From positions 4,460,501-4,524,500 of the forward strand of contig JACDQD010000106.1 of NCBI GenBank assembly GCA_019843655.1: 64,000 nt of DNA, given 5' to 3'. This document shows, piece after piece, positions 13,701 through 26,370 of this stretch. How positions within the stretch are numbered: position 1 is the stretch's first letter; every line of letters begins with the position of its first letter. The translations under genes were made by a program, and so were the position numbers. Below the pieces are notes generated by a model. That model worked only from the letters and a program-made list of their open reading frames with translations. It searched no databases and was not told where the DNA came from. This stretch comes from Lethocerus indicus (lineage: Eukaryota > Arthropoda > Insecta > Hemiptera > Belostomatidae).

Positions 13701-16269
13701 CGGACGGAGAGGTGAACAGAGAAGAGTTTTGTATTTTAAGTTTATTAAACATATATTTATTTTGCAACACATTACTATCTGATTAGAACAAGTTATACAA
13801 AATGATTAATAAATTCTATACATTGAACTGCTAGATTAGGTTAAAAGTAATTCTAAGCTGAATATTGACAATGAAATATTATAAAGTACCTAATGTAGTT
13901 TGGATGAACATTATTTGATAGGTAGATTTGACACCAAGATATTAGATAGAATGTTTAGTACGAATGATCCTCTGCGTCTGCGCTCTGTTAAATTTAATGT
14001 CAATAGTAAAATTTTACCATATCGTAATGTTCGTCATTGTTTTATTATAACGCGAGCAGAGCGAAACTCAAAAGGTACATAGATATATCAGCGAGCGCGC
14101 TTCTCTTCACGATGCGTAATATTCCTGAGGCATCACCGCCCCGGGGCCAAGCGGCTCTCTGAAACTGCTTTGTCAGGAAAAAAAAACAAAATTTATTGCG
14201 TTTGTGTCGTTACTTTTTCCATTCACCCGTTGCAATATAAATAAAATGTTATAAAAAAAAAATGTGGCTCTCTCGGTCTGAATAATATGTCGAGAAAAAT
14301 GGGGCTATAAACGTCGTCGGTTCTGTATAATTTGATTGGACCGCGCAGACCCAATTTTCGTGTACCGTCCAAATCTGGGACCGCCAAATAATATTGGAGC
14401 AAAGCCTAATGTAACGTTATTTCAATATTCTATATAAAGAAATAAAAGAAGGGAACACAAATTGAAACGACTGAACCTTTCCAAACCCTTAGCATTAATA
14501 TATATATATACATATATTTTTGCTTGTTCGGTCCATTTTTGTCAGCAATGTAACGTGGAATTTATGAATGATGTCTCCTCACTGACATTATATGACACCA
14601 CCGAATGTGAGGTTACACACATGAGTGGAATTCATAGTCCGAGAAATTATAACAATAAGAAGTGAAAATAAGGACGAAAGTTAATTATACGCTGAATTTT
14701 TATTGCAAATTATTTGTGTTTGTGCTAGACCAGCGTGTAGATTCAGGGAGAAGCCTCCCTAATGATGCAGGGCAGTTATAGGCGTATCGACTTCTACCGC
14801 TTGTTGGGAAAATGAATTCACCAATCGAGTTTTCATTGATTCGGTTGTTGTTACTGAAACGAGGTTTTCCGTCATCTTTTCATGCGTTTCCGCCAATTTG
14901 AAGTTTTTTTTATCTTTAACAGCGAGTAGAAAAGTCGTCAGTGTCAACACTGGTTACAAGAATTTTGTTTTTGAAAGCCCCTTTTTTGTGACTGTTTAAT
15001 AAAATTATTTATTTTCCTCTTCCGTAGCAATTCCGACGGACTAAACTCCACCATCAAAAACTGAAAGCCACTTATATTTTCTACCGCTGCTGACCCAGAA
15101 AAATATGCTCGTAGAACAACAGTTATTCGACAGTAGCGGACAAACGATTTAATACACGATCCCGGACAGATGAACAGTGTCAGATACTTTTCCCCGCTTC
15201 CGAATTCGAGCGACCGTATATTTGGGTCCGTTATAGATTGTTTATTGGGGTAGGAAATAACCGGGTAAAAGGAATCTGCCCGACAGAATATAATAATTTT
15301 ACACCTACTTTCGAAACAAGAGAATGAACTAAAAAAAAACTATTTTTTTATAAATACGTTCAGCCAGAATTTCGGTACCGTTCGAGCGATGTTGGTAGGG
15401 CGTGTTCCAAGACTAATAAAAAAACGCCATTATTTATTGGCTATTCTTGGTGCGGATGGCTACTCCTTATATTCTTTAAGTTTCACTTTCTTTCAACTGC
15501 TATTTTCGTTGGAGGCGGCGGCGGTGTCTATTTCTGCGGGACGTGACCGCGGACCCTGACAAAAATAAACACTGCACCGACGGAAATAATCACACGAGGG
15601 GCACCCAACGTGTGTTTCTTTTACTTTTGTTTCAATTATAAAATTATTTGTATTGTAAAAACAGTTCAAGCCGTTTATAATTGGGAGTGTTTAAGTTAGT
15701 TTAGAATATGATAAACAAATCAAGCCTTAAGGATCTCCGAAAACGACAATTTACAGCATTGAAATGACTCAAGTACATTGAGTAATGAAACCTAAATTTT
15801 GCTGCGCTTGGTGTGATCTTTTCTCCTTTTTCCAGAAAATTTACTTCAACGCTATTTATATTCATTTACGTTCTTCAGAAAAAGGAGGCCGGAAATAGTA
15901 AAGAAAGGCACCTAATAATTATTTACAGTTATATATTGGCACGCTAAGAGGTATACATTATCTGTCAATGCAATATGTAATATTCCACGGAAACGTTTAA
16001 TAATTTCCTTATATACGGATATATAACTTTTGTAAAATTGTATACCGGACCCTTATATGCTAGTATTTTTGTCACCACTGCATTGGAATTGCTGCGATAT
16101 TAAACGTGGATTAAAACACAATGTTGAATAGCAAAAAAGATATGAAAATTTTGAGGACGATTTGAACAAGGCTCCCCTATAATCAGTGTGCCGAGAATTA
16201 CGTACGGTAAAAAATATCACCATTAAGTGTTGTAGGTGCGCGTTTAAAAATCCGCAGCTAACCGATGGC

Positions 16270-16272
<3 letters not shown>
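7700..16272. other. Long noncoding stretch with GC-richer islands
   Basis: No gene recognised across about 8.5 kb. Open frames stay below 100 codons. GC-richer islands lie at about 8815-8920, 12600-13000 and 13380-13700. They are set in AT-rich DNA and carry many GGCC-type words (several between 13404 and 13645). Small repeats are a GGA run at about 10491-10503, the 17-bp duplication at 11785-11818 and a GCG run at about 15514-15524. Nothing here can be assigned to a transposon, and I see no promoter or terminator that I could defend. Confidence 0.6.
11785..11818. repeat. 17-bp AT-only tandem duplication
   Basis: Two adjacent copies of a 17-base unit, TATAATATATAATAAAA and a version ending in T, differing at the last base. 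The run is pure A/T and probably arose by replication slippage. Confidence 0.85.
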
Positions 16273-16332
<60 letters not shown>

Positions 16333-16356
16333 ATAGGGAGAGAGAGAGAGAGAGAG
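16273..16356. repeat. (CT)29 run facing a GA run (imperfect inverted repeat)
   Basis: A perfect CT run at 16273-16330 (58 bases) is followed by a 7-base spacer, TTATAGG, and then a GA run at 16338-16356 (19 bases). The GA run is complementary to the end of the CT run, so a 19-base hairpin stem with a short loop can form. The long Ser-Leu and Arg-Glu open frames across this site are repeat translations. Confidence 0.97.
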
Positions 16357-16721
16357 CGGGCTAATGGCGCATTGCGTGATGGGACCACAAGCGATATCGC
16401 GCTCTGGACTCTAATGGATTCAGAAATAATAAATATAAAATACGTGTTAAACGTTCACCAGTGGAAACGATATGGAACACCGTTTATGGGCCACCAGTCA
16501 CGACTGGTAGTGAACATATTTAGACCTGTCGTTAGGAGAAATGGTATTTCAAAGCGAAAAATATTTGCATCGCTCGAACGCTAAGAATGTTCGGTAGTAA
16601 GGTAATAAATAAAGAGTGTCCATTTATAAAGTAATAAATGAAATGTTTGGTAAAAACTTTGTTCGAATTTCAGAAATGACACCCGGAAAGGAGAGTGAAC
16701 TAAAAGGAAAGACCAACAAAC

Positions 16722-16767
16722 TGGTATTCGAAGCTAACGAGAAATGGTATTACAGGCTAACGAGGAC
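16722..16767. repeat. 23-bp imperfect tandem duplication
   Basis: Two adjacent 23-base units both start TGGTATT and both contain GCTAACGAG. They differ in the middle and at the end. It looks like an old local duplication of otherwise unique sequence. Confidence 0.7.
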
Positions 16768-19700
16768 AATAAAATTCTAACCAAAGAGGTACAAGTAAGA
16801 AAATATAGGCGATCATGAGTTTCACTAATAAAGAGATATTTCACGATGATAAGAAAACTTTCAAGTCTGAACGCCTTATTGTATAAGCCAATAACTCAAC
16901 TACTAGAGCACAAAAATTCCGTTCAGAACCAACTTCAACCCATTAAAACTTCCATGCCGGGAGTAACTGAGATTAATCTCGAAAATTATCCATTGATAAG
17001 TTATTTGTGAAATATTATTCGCCGGCAGTAAATCAATTTACGGTTTAATTATACCCGGGCCCAATAGACCGCAAGGGGTTCCGTGTCTGCATTCTACCCC
17101 CCCGCGTTTCCATATCCCCTATACGGAGGGACTCATTTATGTTCAAAATTTGCTTTTCAACCAACACAGAACTGTTCCTCGAACAGCGAATTGATGATTG
17201 ATGACAGTCTACTTACAGGAGCCGACTCCTGTGTTCTCTGATACTATCAAGAAAGTGACGTAATTCCATCGTAAAACCAGGTGTTAACACCGCGCACTTC
17301 GCGACTTAATACGTCCATTAAATATACAATATACATCAAGGATGATAGCTACACAAAAAGGTGCACTTGTTACTTAGAATAGTTCAGTTATTTTTGTTTG
17401 TTGTTGTACATTTCGTTTTTATTTCTGCATTATCCCTAAGTTTATCCACGTTCGGAACCATCCGTTCAGAACTAAAAATACATTAAATATTGCGTTAAGA
17501 TCCTGAAAAAATGTTAGTTCGGTGCAAGAGCCGAAACGGGACTTAAATTGAGAAGACGTTCTTGCGAAATGTTTACATTATTTACAACTTGGAAGCTCAT
17601 TAAGTTAAAATGCATGCAGAGAAGACATAAGGGCCCCAAGGAAAGGGGTTTAAATCAGGAAGTCTCCAAGAGGTGTTCTTATACGTACTCCAACCTACCC
17701 TTAATATAGTTTATGACCTTACAAATGGGGTAGTTCAACGCGCAATAACCTGAATTATTCAGTTTAATCAAAGTTGGCAGTGTAATTACGACTGGAATTA
17801 CATTGTGGCTGAGTCGAGTTTAATTTAGTGTTTCCGTAGGTGAATGAGGCGGGAAGCCGCTCTAAAATTTGTGCCAATATCTTCTCTGAAGTATTTTTGG
17901 GACAGATATTTCGGTACGTTCTTAAGAAAAACATGTAATTCGTCAGGCCCCTTAAAGCGAATCCTTATTTTCACTCAGCCTAATAACATCCCTTTAGTCC
18001 GTGAAAGATTAGAATTCAAATCGTATTTTCAAATTGAAATTTCGAGCTTTGAATAAAGATTATGGTGATATGTCGTCATTTATAAATATTAAAAATCGCG
18101 AAAAAGCTCGTAATACAATAACTTAATTTACTTGGGAAATAATAATTAAAAAATTAATTTGCAGTATGAAATAAAACAATCCATTTGAGGACGCTATTTC
18201 TATCTTATTGCATAGAAATTCATTTTTCTTTTAGTGAGATCTTGAAAATTCTGCAACTATCAACTGATTCAGTCCCCTTACAGGTATACAAAATAAAATG
18301 AAAATAATCTGGTGGTTCTACAACGCATAATACCGAAATTATGACAGACGAAAAAACAGCTCTTATTTACTAACAGGTGAAATATCAGGGACGGCGAATG
18401 ATTGTTAACCATTTACATCCAATTAACGATTAGGTAATAAAAATAAATAAATAAACAATATCTGTCCGGAATATCTGTACGTGAAATGAACATTACGTTG
18501 AATTCCAACAGTGGCATACTTCGGCGCAGTGCCTTTTAATTTTCTATTTGCGGCGAGTATTTTTCAAACGTTCGGCAGTAAAAAAAAAAAAAAAGAATCG
18601 CAAGGTCGAAAAAAATGGCCCTAAATTGGTGTTAAGGGAAGCAATGAGAGGGGGCAAAAGGGTTGTGAACGGGACAAGAAGTATGCGCCGAGATAAATCT
18701 CCCCCGGGGTTCGAGACGGCCTAAACAGACTATCCGAACGTTTCGAATAAATCCGTCACCGGAGGAATTCGTTTTTCAAACTGTTTTCCTCCCGTTTTAT
18801 TTGGCCCACAAATCGTCGGGGCCGTGCCAATTTTTGACGACCCGGTTGCACTTTTTTTTTATATATGCCGTTTTCGGACGGAATCTGATACACGATTGAA
18901 ATTCCACAGATTGGAGACCACGTAACCGTCCAGTTATGATAGAAATAATATTACATAAGGGGATCAATTATTCTGTAACTGAGAACGCAAGAGCTTGCAA
19001 GCCACCGATGATAATTACGAAATAGAATATAATTTTCTTTTGCCCCGAAATCGACAGAAACTTGTGTACCGCACATGTTTAAACCCTAATAACTTATTAC
19101 TTATTATGTATACCGTGTTGTACTGACAAAACTTGGACACTTGTAGTTTTCTCTCTCCACTTCTGCTCCTACCAACTTATGCTCCAAATTGAGGAATTAC
19201 ATCCTTCCTTTTAATTTAGGGTATTCGGAAAACCCTCATTCTTGCAATTCCCTTTCGCTTGTTAACTCTGCTCGGCGTGGATATTCACTACATCGGTTAT
19301 AGGGTAATAATATTGTTATTTCGCATCGGTGACTGCCTGTGATGATTGAATTCAATGAGAGTGTCATCAGGATGTTCCTCCATCATCCCACGGTCGTAAT
19401 TATCTCACTCTATTACTATTGATCGTACCCGATCAAGCTTCAGACCAAATTGGTGGATTAGAATTAGACGCTGAAAACCGAAACAGTGATGGTATTACAA
19501 TTTCTTCGCAAACTGTATTCTAAAAAACGGTAAACACTGAAAGTTGAATGCTTGACTAAAATACAAAAAATCGGTACATAATATTGTGAACGAAAAACAG
19601 ATAGGCATTATAGATATTGTTGAGGCACTGAGGGTCGACTGCGGAGCGAGGAATTGAGGGTACTCAACCAGGGATGACATAACTAATTGGGAAGCCCGAA

Positions 19701-20694
19701 GTATTTACATTATTTATTGAAGCGGTCTTACAAGACGCGTGTGCTTAAGAAATTACAAAAATAGTGTGTTTAACAATTTACTACTTATGATAATGTTAAT
19801 ATTAAAAAGAGATATTCGATTTTGTATTGTATTAACAAATAGGCTAGTACTAAGCAGGAAATTAATAAAGCGAATGGTGGATACAAGGAAAGCAAGAGGA
19901 ATATTTGCTAAGGGATCGATTATGACAAAGCATACATTCTGACAGGAATAGAGGGTTGACGCTGTTCTTTGGCCGAGCCTTACACCGTTGCGAACCAATC
20001 GTTTATTGATCTTCGATATTTTTTCTTTCTATTTCTATCTCCTGACCTATTTAAGTTCATAGCCTCTCCATTAACATTTCTGGGATAATAACGTCAGGTC
20101 ATTTAGAAAACGTCCATGCAGTTTAAATCAATATTTAAACTATTTAAATAACTTTTTCACTTAATTGAATAGCAATATGAATTTTCGGGAACAACAAATT
20201 GGTGTTAATTTGTTTAGTTTTCATTTTCTTAAAATTAACTGCCAACTTAGTTTGGTTCTTTACTGACGCTCTACCCCAGATAACTTTCATCCGCCCCTTT
20301 AATAAAACAGCGCGTAACCACTCTCGAAAACATATAAAGCTGTCGGGTGGAAAGTCAGCATTATAAAATAGCTAAAAGTAAGTATAGAGGGAAGAAAAAT
20401 GTGAAACTGAGGAAAGAATCCCGTCACAGGAATGAATGCGGTCAATTTCTAACACCTAATCGGCGATTGGAATCTCACATAACACGAGTAATCGATCATA
20501 TCTCGTTGGGTACTTTGATAAGGGAAACTCAGAAAATGGAGTATGTAGTGTCCAGTAGGTTTGAACTAAGCCCCCGTGCCTCTCTGGCGCTGTGCTGGAG
20601 GTGAACTTAACCGGAGGGGGTCCATCGTGTTTTATCGGCCAGTACGCCAGAATGCCGGCAGGAAAGGGGATTTTGAAGTGGAAAAGAGTAATGG

Positions 20695-20718
20695 AAAGGA
20701 AGGTAAATTCCTTCCTTT
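20695..20718. repeat. Short perfect hairpin
   Basis: AAAGGAAGG and CCTTCCTTT form a 9-bp stem around the 6-base loop TAAATT. No T-run or gene context gives it a role, so it is recorded only as an inverted repeat. Confidence 0.7.
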
Positions 20719-23700
20719 AGAGAAACAAGGCTCTGTCCGCCCCAACAGTTTATAGGCGGCCCGCCCACCGACAATTCCCCATGCTAAACAAGAAAACTGA
20801 AAGACACATAGTCCGGGATTTCGGCAACACTTTCATTTATAATATTAATAGTTCAAATCGTTTCAAACAGTATAGATTTTGTACAAAACATGTATTACCC
20901 GTTTGTCCTACGTCAGAACATGAATTATGAGACAACCGGTGAGGTAATTATTCAAGCACAGCCCTTACCAACCGATGTGTGTAAGTAACTGATGTCAACT
21001 CTCAAGTAGGAAATTTCCTCGTTAATGCTTAGGAAATGCCACTGCTTAATCAACAATGATAACCGAGAGTTGATTAGTGGCCCCAACACTTGGATCCTCC
21101 TTGAAATGTTTGGAAAATATTTATGCGACGACAGTTTACACGCTTTTACCAGTTGGTTGCTAAATCATCGACCAACGGTTTTGAACAGAACATTTTCACT
21201 GCAGGAAGAATGAAAGTTTTATGGATCTTAAGCTATTCCATAGTTAAGGCTTCTCGCCACCGTCGAGATCCGTGATTGGATCGAGTAATTTTCTTTACAC
21301 GTTCCGATCGAACACTCTTATAATAGAAGCTCTTATAATTTAGGGCTCAAATAGCCTGAAAATTCGGTTGGCTTTTTCGATGTAGCATATTTTCACGAAA
21401 TAATCGCGGTCGAAATAATAACCAGGCTATTACTGAAGTTTATTTTTCTGAAAAACATTGAACGAGAGTGCTGAAATATGGAGTAAGACAAACACGAACT
21501 TGGCTTAAATCGTTATATCCGGGCGTAACTGTCGGGAGATCGTATAAAATCCAGTTTTATTTGAGAGACCCGAAAAAAAGTAACAGCATTGGTTTGGCAT
21601 TGTTCCAAGGAAAGATGGTGCCCAACATTTATTTCAGTCCCTATTCCATCGGAAATAAGACTAATTTAATTGCGGATCACCTTCCGGAACCAACTCGCGG
21701 AAATGAGATGTATAACACAATTAAATATAAAATAGTTTATTTCAACTTGTACCCTGTGTGGTACTGAAATACGTTGAAACAATGTTTAGATCGCAATGTA
21801 AGCAATTTCACTAATATATCTATATGGCATTAGCACTAACACCTGATTGATGTTTATACGTTATTCGCTGTAAGTTATGATTAATACCTAAAATTAATGC
21901 TTTGCCTCCTTTACATTCTGACGAACGTTAAATTATGTTAAATCATTAAATTCCCTGGTTAATAAACATACGCGTATTAGAAATTATTTCAGTATTTATG
22001 TAGTATAATGTTCTTATCTGCAATCGCCATTTTTCGATTCTCAGAACAGTGAGTTGGTATCCGTTAATCCTATTTTATGGTATCTTATGACATAAATCCT
22101 GCACTAGACGTTCGATGCGTTCCGTCGTCTTTACCTTTCCTGGTGGTGACAGGAGACGTCTCACTGGAAAATTGGGTTTGCGGTAGGGCCGGGAGTTGGA
22201 AGCGATGCGGAACGAAAGCTCCCTAAACGGGTCCCGGCGGAATCTGCACGTTTCAATCCCATCAAATTTAACTTTCTGCTCAATTTCAAACGAAAGTACC
22301 TTGCGACAGGCCCCCATGAACCCACGGGCCGGTAGCCTGGATTGAATAGAGACGGCCTCTCTGGAGATAAGAAGACGGGACGACCCACAATAAATCGGAA
22401 ACCGATATCTGGGGGGCCCTAATCGCTGCCCAAGCCAGTTCGGGACCATGGACCCACTTTTGGGCCCTATTGAAACTGATAAACATTTCCGAATTGTACC
22501 CCCCTTTCAACAGTCAGACACTACAGTCCAACAATAAAATACTTTCTTTTTTCAAAATTGTCCTTCTGTCGATAACAGTAGCCCGATAGTAATTGCCCGG
22601 ACATCTCTGAGATGACGGCAGCACACATTTTTATTAACTTTGAGTACTTGGTCATTTCATTTGTACTAAATAGTAAAAAGAAAGAATGCTTTCTGAAGGT
22701 ATAGTTGCAAATAATCTATCAGTTTATTGGAATAAAGGATACGCTACACAGAAACAACCTCCGCCATGTTTGTGACGTCCCTATGTTTGGATAGGTTAAG
22801 GTGGTTTCGATCCACCCAGAATATATTCGCCTAAACTAATAATGAATTTCACTACCTTCTAAGGTAGTTTGAGTCCTCACCGGCGTTCCAGATTAGTTTT
22901 GGCGCTTGGTTTACTAATAAAGGCTTCAAATAATTAGTCGACATCTCACCGCATACGAGTACATTAGTCCACATAGGGTATACGGATTTTAAATTTGTTA
23001 TCAATATATTTTAATCAAATATTTTTTAAAATTGCTTTTTCAGTCTATTTTATCCAAATGCCCATATATTTCAAGTTCCGTTGCGTTTTTTATTTTGTCT
23101 TGATTTATCATTTTTGTTTTTGACAATTAAAGTCAACTACAGTCGGAACTACATCATGATTTATAGTTTAATCATTTTTCCACAATCCAAATGTACTGAT
23201 CCCGATTTTTCATTCATTTCATGTTTCTTCAATACTAATATCGCGTGAAACGTCAATTTTTTTCAGGATTAATGTCTCATTGCATTTTTTCATTATGACC
23301 GTAAAGCACTGTCCGTAGTAATAAATAATCCGATAGCCTATTCAAAGTTAGAGGATATTGTAGAAAAAAAGTGAAATGCCGCGAACAAAAGGAGGACGTT
23401 TTCATGCAGAGCGCGATGCTTTATAACCTTTTGTAGTGGAGCGGCTAGAATGTCCAAACTTTTGTCTGCCCAGTTTAAGCGCTCGCAGGTTAACGGGAAA
23501 AGTTCTGGAGCCCAACTTGTTAGGGACTCAGAAAAGGCTGAGAGTTGCCCAGCATTCAATTCTGAAAAAAAATGGACACTCTTCCGACTTGCATCCGGGC
23601 AACACACCCATAAAATTTATTTTTCGTTATTCAATTGAATAACAAAATCTCTTGTAAATATTTTACTAAATATTAGGACCCTATTAGGACGTGTTTGTAG

Positions 23701-24778
23701 TAATACATACTTTACATACGTTGTTATTATATTTTGTATGACCATATTTTGTTAATTTAAACAAATTTTGTGTATAAACTACTATGCTGGCTCTGTGAAT
23801 TATTGATTCTAACGTTCAAATTAACTAATCCAGAAGGGCAGGTCTCAAACACAAGTCATTATATATGAGTTTATATGAAGTGTGAACCATGTAATATTTC
23901 ATGTGATTGACAAAGCGGGTGTTAGTGAGAAATTATAGGAAGATTGTATATACCTGAAATACATCGCCTTTTCATATTTTAATTTAAAAATTAATTTCGT
24001 GGAAGAATATTTCGGTAAGTGTAATCTACCGTGAGATTATTAAGGTGGAATGAATGCCAGATGTATTAAATTTGTTGTATTCCTGCGTTTCCAGTTCAAC
24101 GTCCAGGTGACTTAATCAAGTCGGGGCCGCTCCAGTTTGGCGCTGTCTCAAGCAACAACTTTGAACATTTAATCCTGCCTGGACTTTGCTGCTCCACTTC
24201 ACTCAACTAGCCCAATCAAGTGTTATATTTCACGAATTGCGCGTCCCACTCTTCTCTTGTACTCTCTGAACAGGAGGGACAGTGTTTTGAACAATCTAAT
24301 TTCATTAAATGATACAGATTTAACGATATGAATTTCATTTGTTTTATTTATATTTCATTGTTCCTTTTTAGATTAATTCCAGACCCTCGCACATCATAAA
24401 CAGGGTAGAAGAAATTGTTTTGTATTGTGAGGGCCAAAAACTATAATATAATGCGAGGTGGAAAGAATGGAAAATCGAAATGAAAACAACATAACAAGAG
24501 ACCCTGCAATTTTCAAACGTTTTCCCCGGTTTTGTTTTCTATTATGGCTGTGGGGTTCTGTACTTACTCGTGGGTCGGACTATTGCAGGAATTCGACCAC
24601 AAAAACTAGACTGGAGGGAGTCGAACAAAACGGAATCGAGAGTGAAAGGAGGGAAACCGGAGCCGGCGTGTTCGCAAAACCGGTTTTAATTTACCGAAGC
24701 GCATACACAATGCAGGGCAGGAGGCGGAGAAGGACGAAGCGATATGCGGAGTCTACAAGAGGGATGGAGGGAGGGAGA

Positions 24779-24902
<124 letters not shown>

Positions 24903-25015
24903 GAGAGAGGGCGACTCAGCGAGTACGCCACCGACAAATGTTCCCTTATCTCTGACGCCCAGATAAACTCCATCCCTCCGCCAACAATAACCGCATCGTT
25001 GGGACGGCGGACGGT

Positions 25016-25035
25016 GGGAGGGAGGGAGGGAGGGA
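25016..25035 (+). other. (GGGA)5 G-quadruplex motif
   Basis: Five consecutive GGG tracts are separated by single A bases, which meets the usual G-quadruplex pattern with very short loops. It lies 117 bases after the end of the long GA repeat. Formation in cells is inference. Confidence 0.8.
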
Positions 25036-25080
25036 GTGAGGAAGATGTGGAGAGAGGGAAGAGACAGAGACGGAAAACCC

Positions 25081-25454
25081 AACAGAAGAGCAACCTACCG
25101 CCCACATGCAGCGAGCATACTAGTAGTGGTAGAGGCGGGCACCGACCGCTGACCACTGATAAATTACTACAAACTTGGCGGCATAAATAGTCCCCCTTGT
25201 ATATCTAGCTGTATTAATGACTGTCCCTCCAACAGTTTGCACCTTGTATCGACTCCATTATAAATCATGAGTTTACCCACCTATTTACCATTAAAAGCAG
25301 CATTATTTGCCATTAAAAGCAGCATTCTTCTTCCTCCTTCGGCATTTCTATTTTATTGCTCATCAGCAAAATACGTACAGCTGGGCAGTAACCTAGTTGA
25401 TATAATAACCAGCTGATGGGTTATTATTATTAGCGAAAGGAAATAAGTGTATAT
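25081..25454. other. Noncoding spacer before the retroelement
   Basis: AT-balanced sequence with no recognised gene. It contains the 22-bp tandem duplication at 25284-25327. Homology to the second retroelement tail copy begins at about 25455, so the junction with the element lies there. Confidence 0.6.
25284..25327. repeat. 22-bp tandem duplication
   Basis: Two adjacent 22-base units share CCATTAAAAGCAGCATT and differ at two positions. It lies about 130 bases from the 3' end of the retroelement. It may have arisen by slippage or by a duplication linked to the insertion; neither is proven. Confidence 0.85.
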
Positions 25455-25504
25455 ACATCGTAGATTTCGTGTGTTTCTGTCTCCTCTCGCTGCTTTGGTC
25501 TTTT

Positions 25505-25541
25505 GCTAGACCGAAGTCGGCTGCTCGACATCTTCAGTAGC
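25505..25541 (-). ncRNA. Degenerate hammerhead-ribozyme motif in retroelement tail
   Basis: Minus strand, in order: GCTA (stem I, 25541-25538), CTGAAGA (the CUGANGA box, 25537-25531), a 12-base stem II segment, then GAC where GAA is required (25518-25516), then TTCGGT, C and TAGC (25508-25505), which re-pairs with GCTA. The layout equals the copy at 39926-39962, but the conserved GAAA box is mutated to GACT and the palindromic stem III is lost. It should therefore not self-cleave. Confidence 0.6.
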
Positions 25542-25790
25542 GGTGTTAGTCAATTTTGGAAGTTCGGATCTTTTTTGGGCATCGTCACTGCACTGTCACT
25601 GTCACTTGTACTGTGGTGGTTGTTTGTTTGTCGTGTGTATATATACGTGTCTTGTTATTGTGTTTTTGGGGGTGTTGTTTGTCTTCTTTGTGTTGAGGGG
25701 GGTTGGGATTTTTCCTGGGGGGCGGGTAGGTTCTTAAGTAGGATTGCCGGGGCGGATATAGCGTCACGTAAGGAATTTATCGTTTCATTT

Positions 25791-26370
25791 TTAATGTTGT
25801 TTTGCTTGTGTTTGTTTGATAATACTATCTATAACATCCAACGCTTTGCCTTTCTTCCCTGGGTGCATTAATTTTAAAGATTCGTTGATGGTCATTGTTT
25901 CGTGTCCGGAGTGTATAATGGGGTTGGCAAAGTTGGATTCCGTTTTATATTTTATAGCTCTTATGTGTTCTTTGTATCTACCCCCAACTTTCGCCCGGTT
26001 TGGCCGATGTATAGTCCGTCGCACGATCCGCATGTTATTTTGTACACTCCGCTCTGCTTGTTTTTATTTAGCTGTTGGGTGTTGAGATATTTCTTTAATT
26101 TTTTTCTTGTTCTATATGCTATTTTAAAACCCAGTTTTCGGAAAATGTTGGAGATTTTGTAGGTGTCCGGGCCAGTGTATGTGAATGTGGCCCATTGTTG
26201 GGGGATTCTTCCGGGTTTGTGAAGTTCGTCGTGGGTTTCTTGTTCTTTTCATCAGTCTGGTTATTGCACTGGCGGGATGTCCGTTATTCCTTGCTATTTG
26301 GAGGATTGATCTGTGTTCCTTATCGTATGTTTCATTTGATAGGGGATATTTATCTAACCGATTAATGCGG
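25791..26370 (-). pseudogene. Frameshifted C-terminus of Penelope-like RT/GIY-YIG endonuclease
   Basis: In an intact element this segment would be the end of the polyprotein: a linker after the reverse transcriptase, then the GIY-YIG nuclease that nicks target DNA. The reading switches frame twice. The first part (26370 to about 26200) has a DKYPLS...YDKEH motif and IARNNGHP. After a shift near 26195-26200 it reads WATFTYTGPDTYKIS and FRKLGFKIAYRT, then GVYKITC and DGLYIGQTGR (the GIY and YIG motifs; LYIG at 26003-26014). A second shift at the run of five C's (25981-25985) leads to RYKEHIRAIKY, the catalytic Arg-helix region, then SNFANPIIHSGHE and HPGKKGKALDV, and a stop at 25791-25793. The frameshifts make it a dead copy. 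The Penelope-like assignment comes from motif order; a database search was not possible. Confidence 0.85.

Larger units (their letters stand above)
16360..24715. other. Noncoding stretch, nothing recognised apart from small repeats
   Basis: No gene recognised. The longest frame is 124 codons on the minus strand at 22075-22449, with no domain and with other frames open over the same bases. Small features are a 23-base tandem duplication at 16722-16767, an AAAT run near 18440-18455, an A-run near 18580-18594 and a 9-bp hairpin at 20695-20718. The frame at 21468-21767 (99 codons) reads without obvious bias, but I recognise nothing in it. Confidence 0.6.
25455..26370 (-). mobile_element. Penelope-like retroelement, 3' part, 5'-truncated
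   Basis: Reading on the minus strand, this is the C-terminal coding region of a retroelement with a GIY-YIG endonuclease, followed by about 335 bases of 3' untranslated or terminal-repeat sequence that ends in a hammerhead-like motif. GIY-YIG domains and hammerhead motifs in the terminal repeats are hallmarks of Penelope-like elements. The reverse-transcriptase core is absent. Recognisable homology starts near 26370 and the host sequence beyond looks unrelated, so the copy is 5'-truncated. The plus strand here is unusually rich in T and G, unlike its neighbours, because the element's sense strand is rich in A and C. The 3' end near 25455 is placed by alignment with the second copy at 39877-40025. 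Confidence 0.85.

Noticed and set aside
16053..16584. Frames of 111 and 132 codons across the CT/GA repeat
   Set aside because: Same cause: low-complexity Ser-Leu and Arg-Glu runs, with antiparallel frames open together and no domain in the flanks.
17500..17560. CTGAAAAA...CCGAAAC, considered as another hammerhead core
   Set aside because: The CUGANGA box lacks its invariant G, and no flanking stem I pairing could be found.
22075..22449. 124-codon minus-strand frame
   Set aside because: Other minus-strand frames are open over much of it, the translation has no domain or periodicity, and there is no supporting splice or promoter context.
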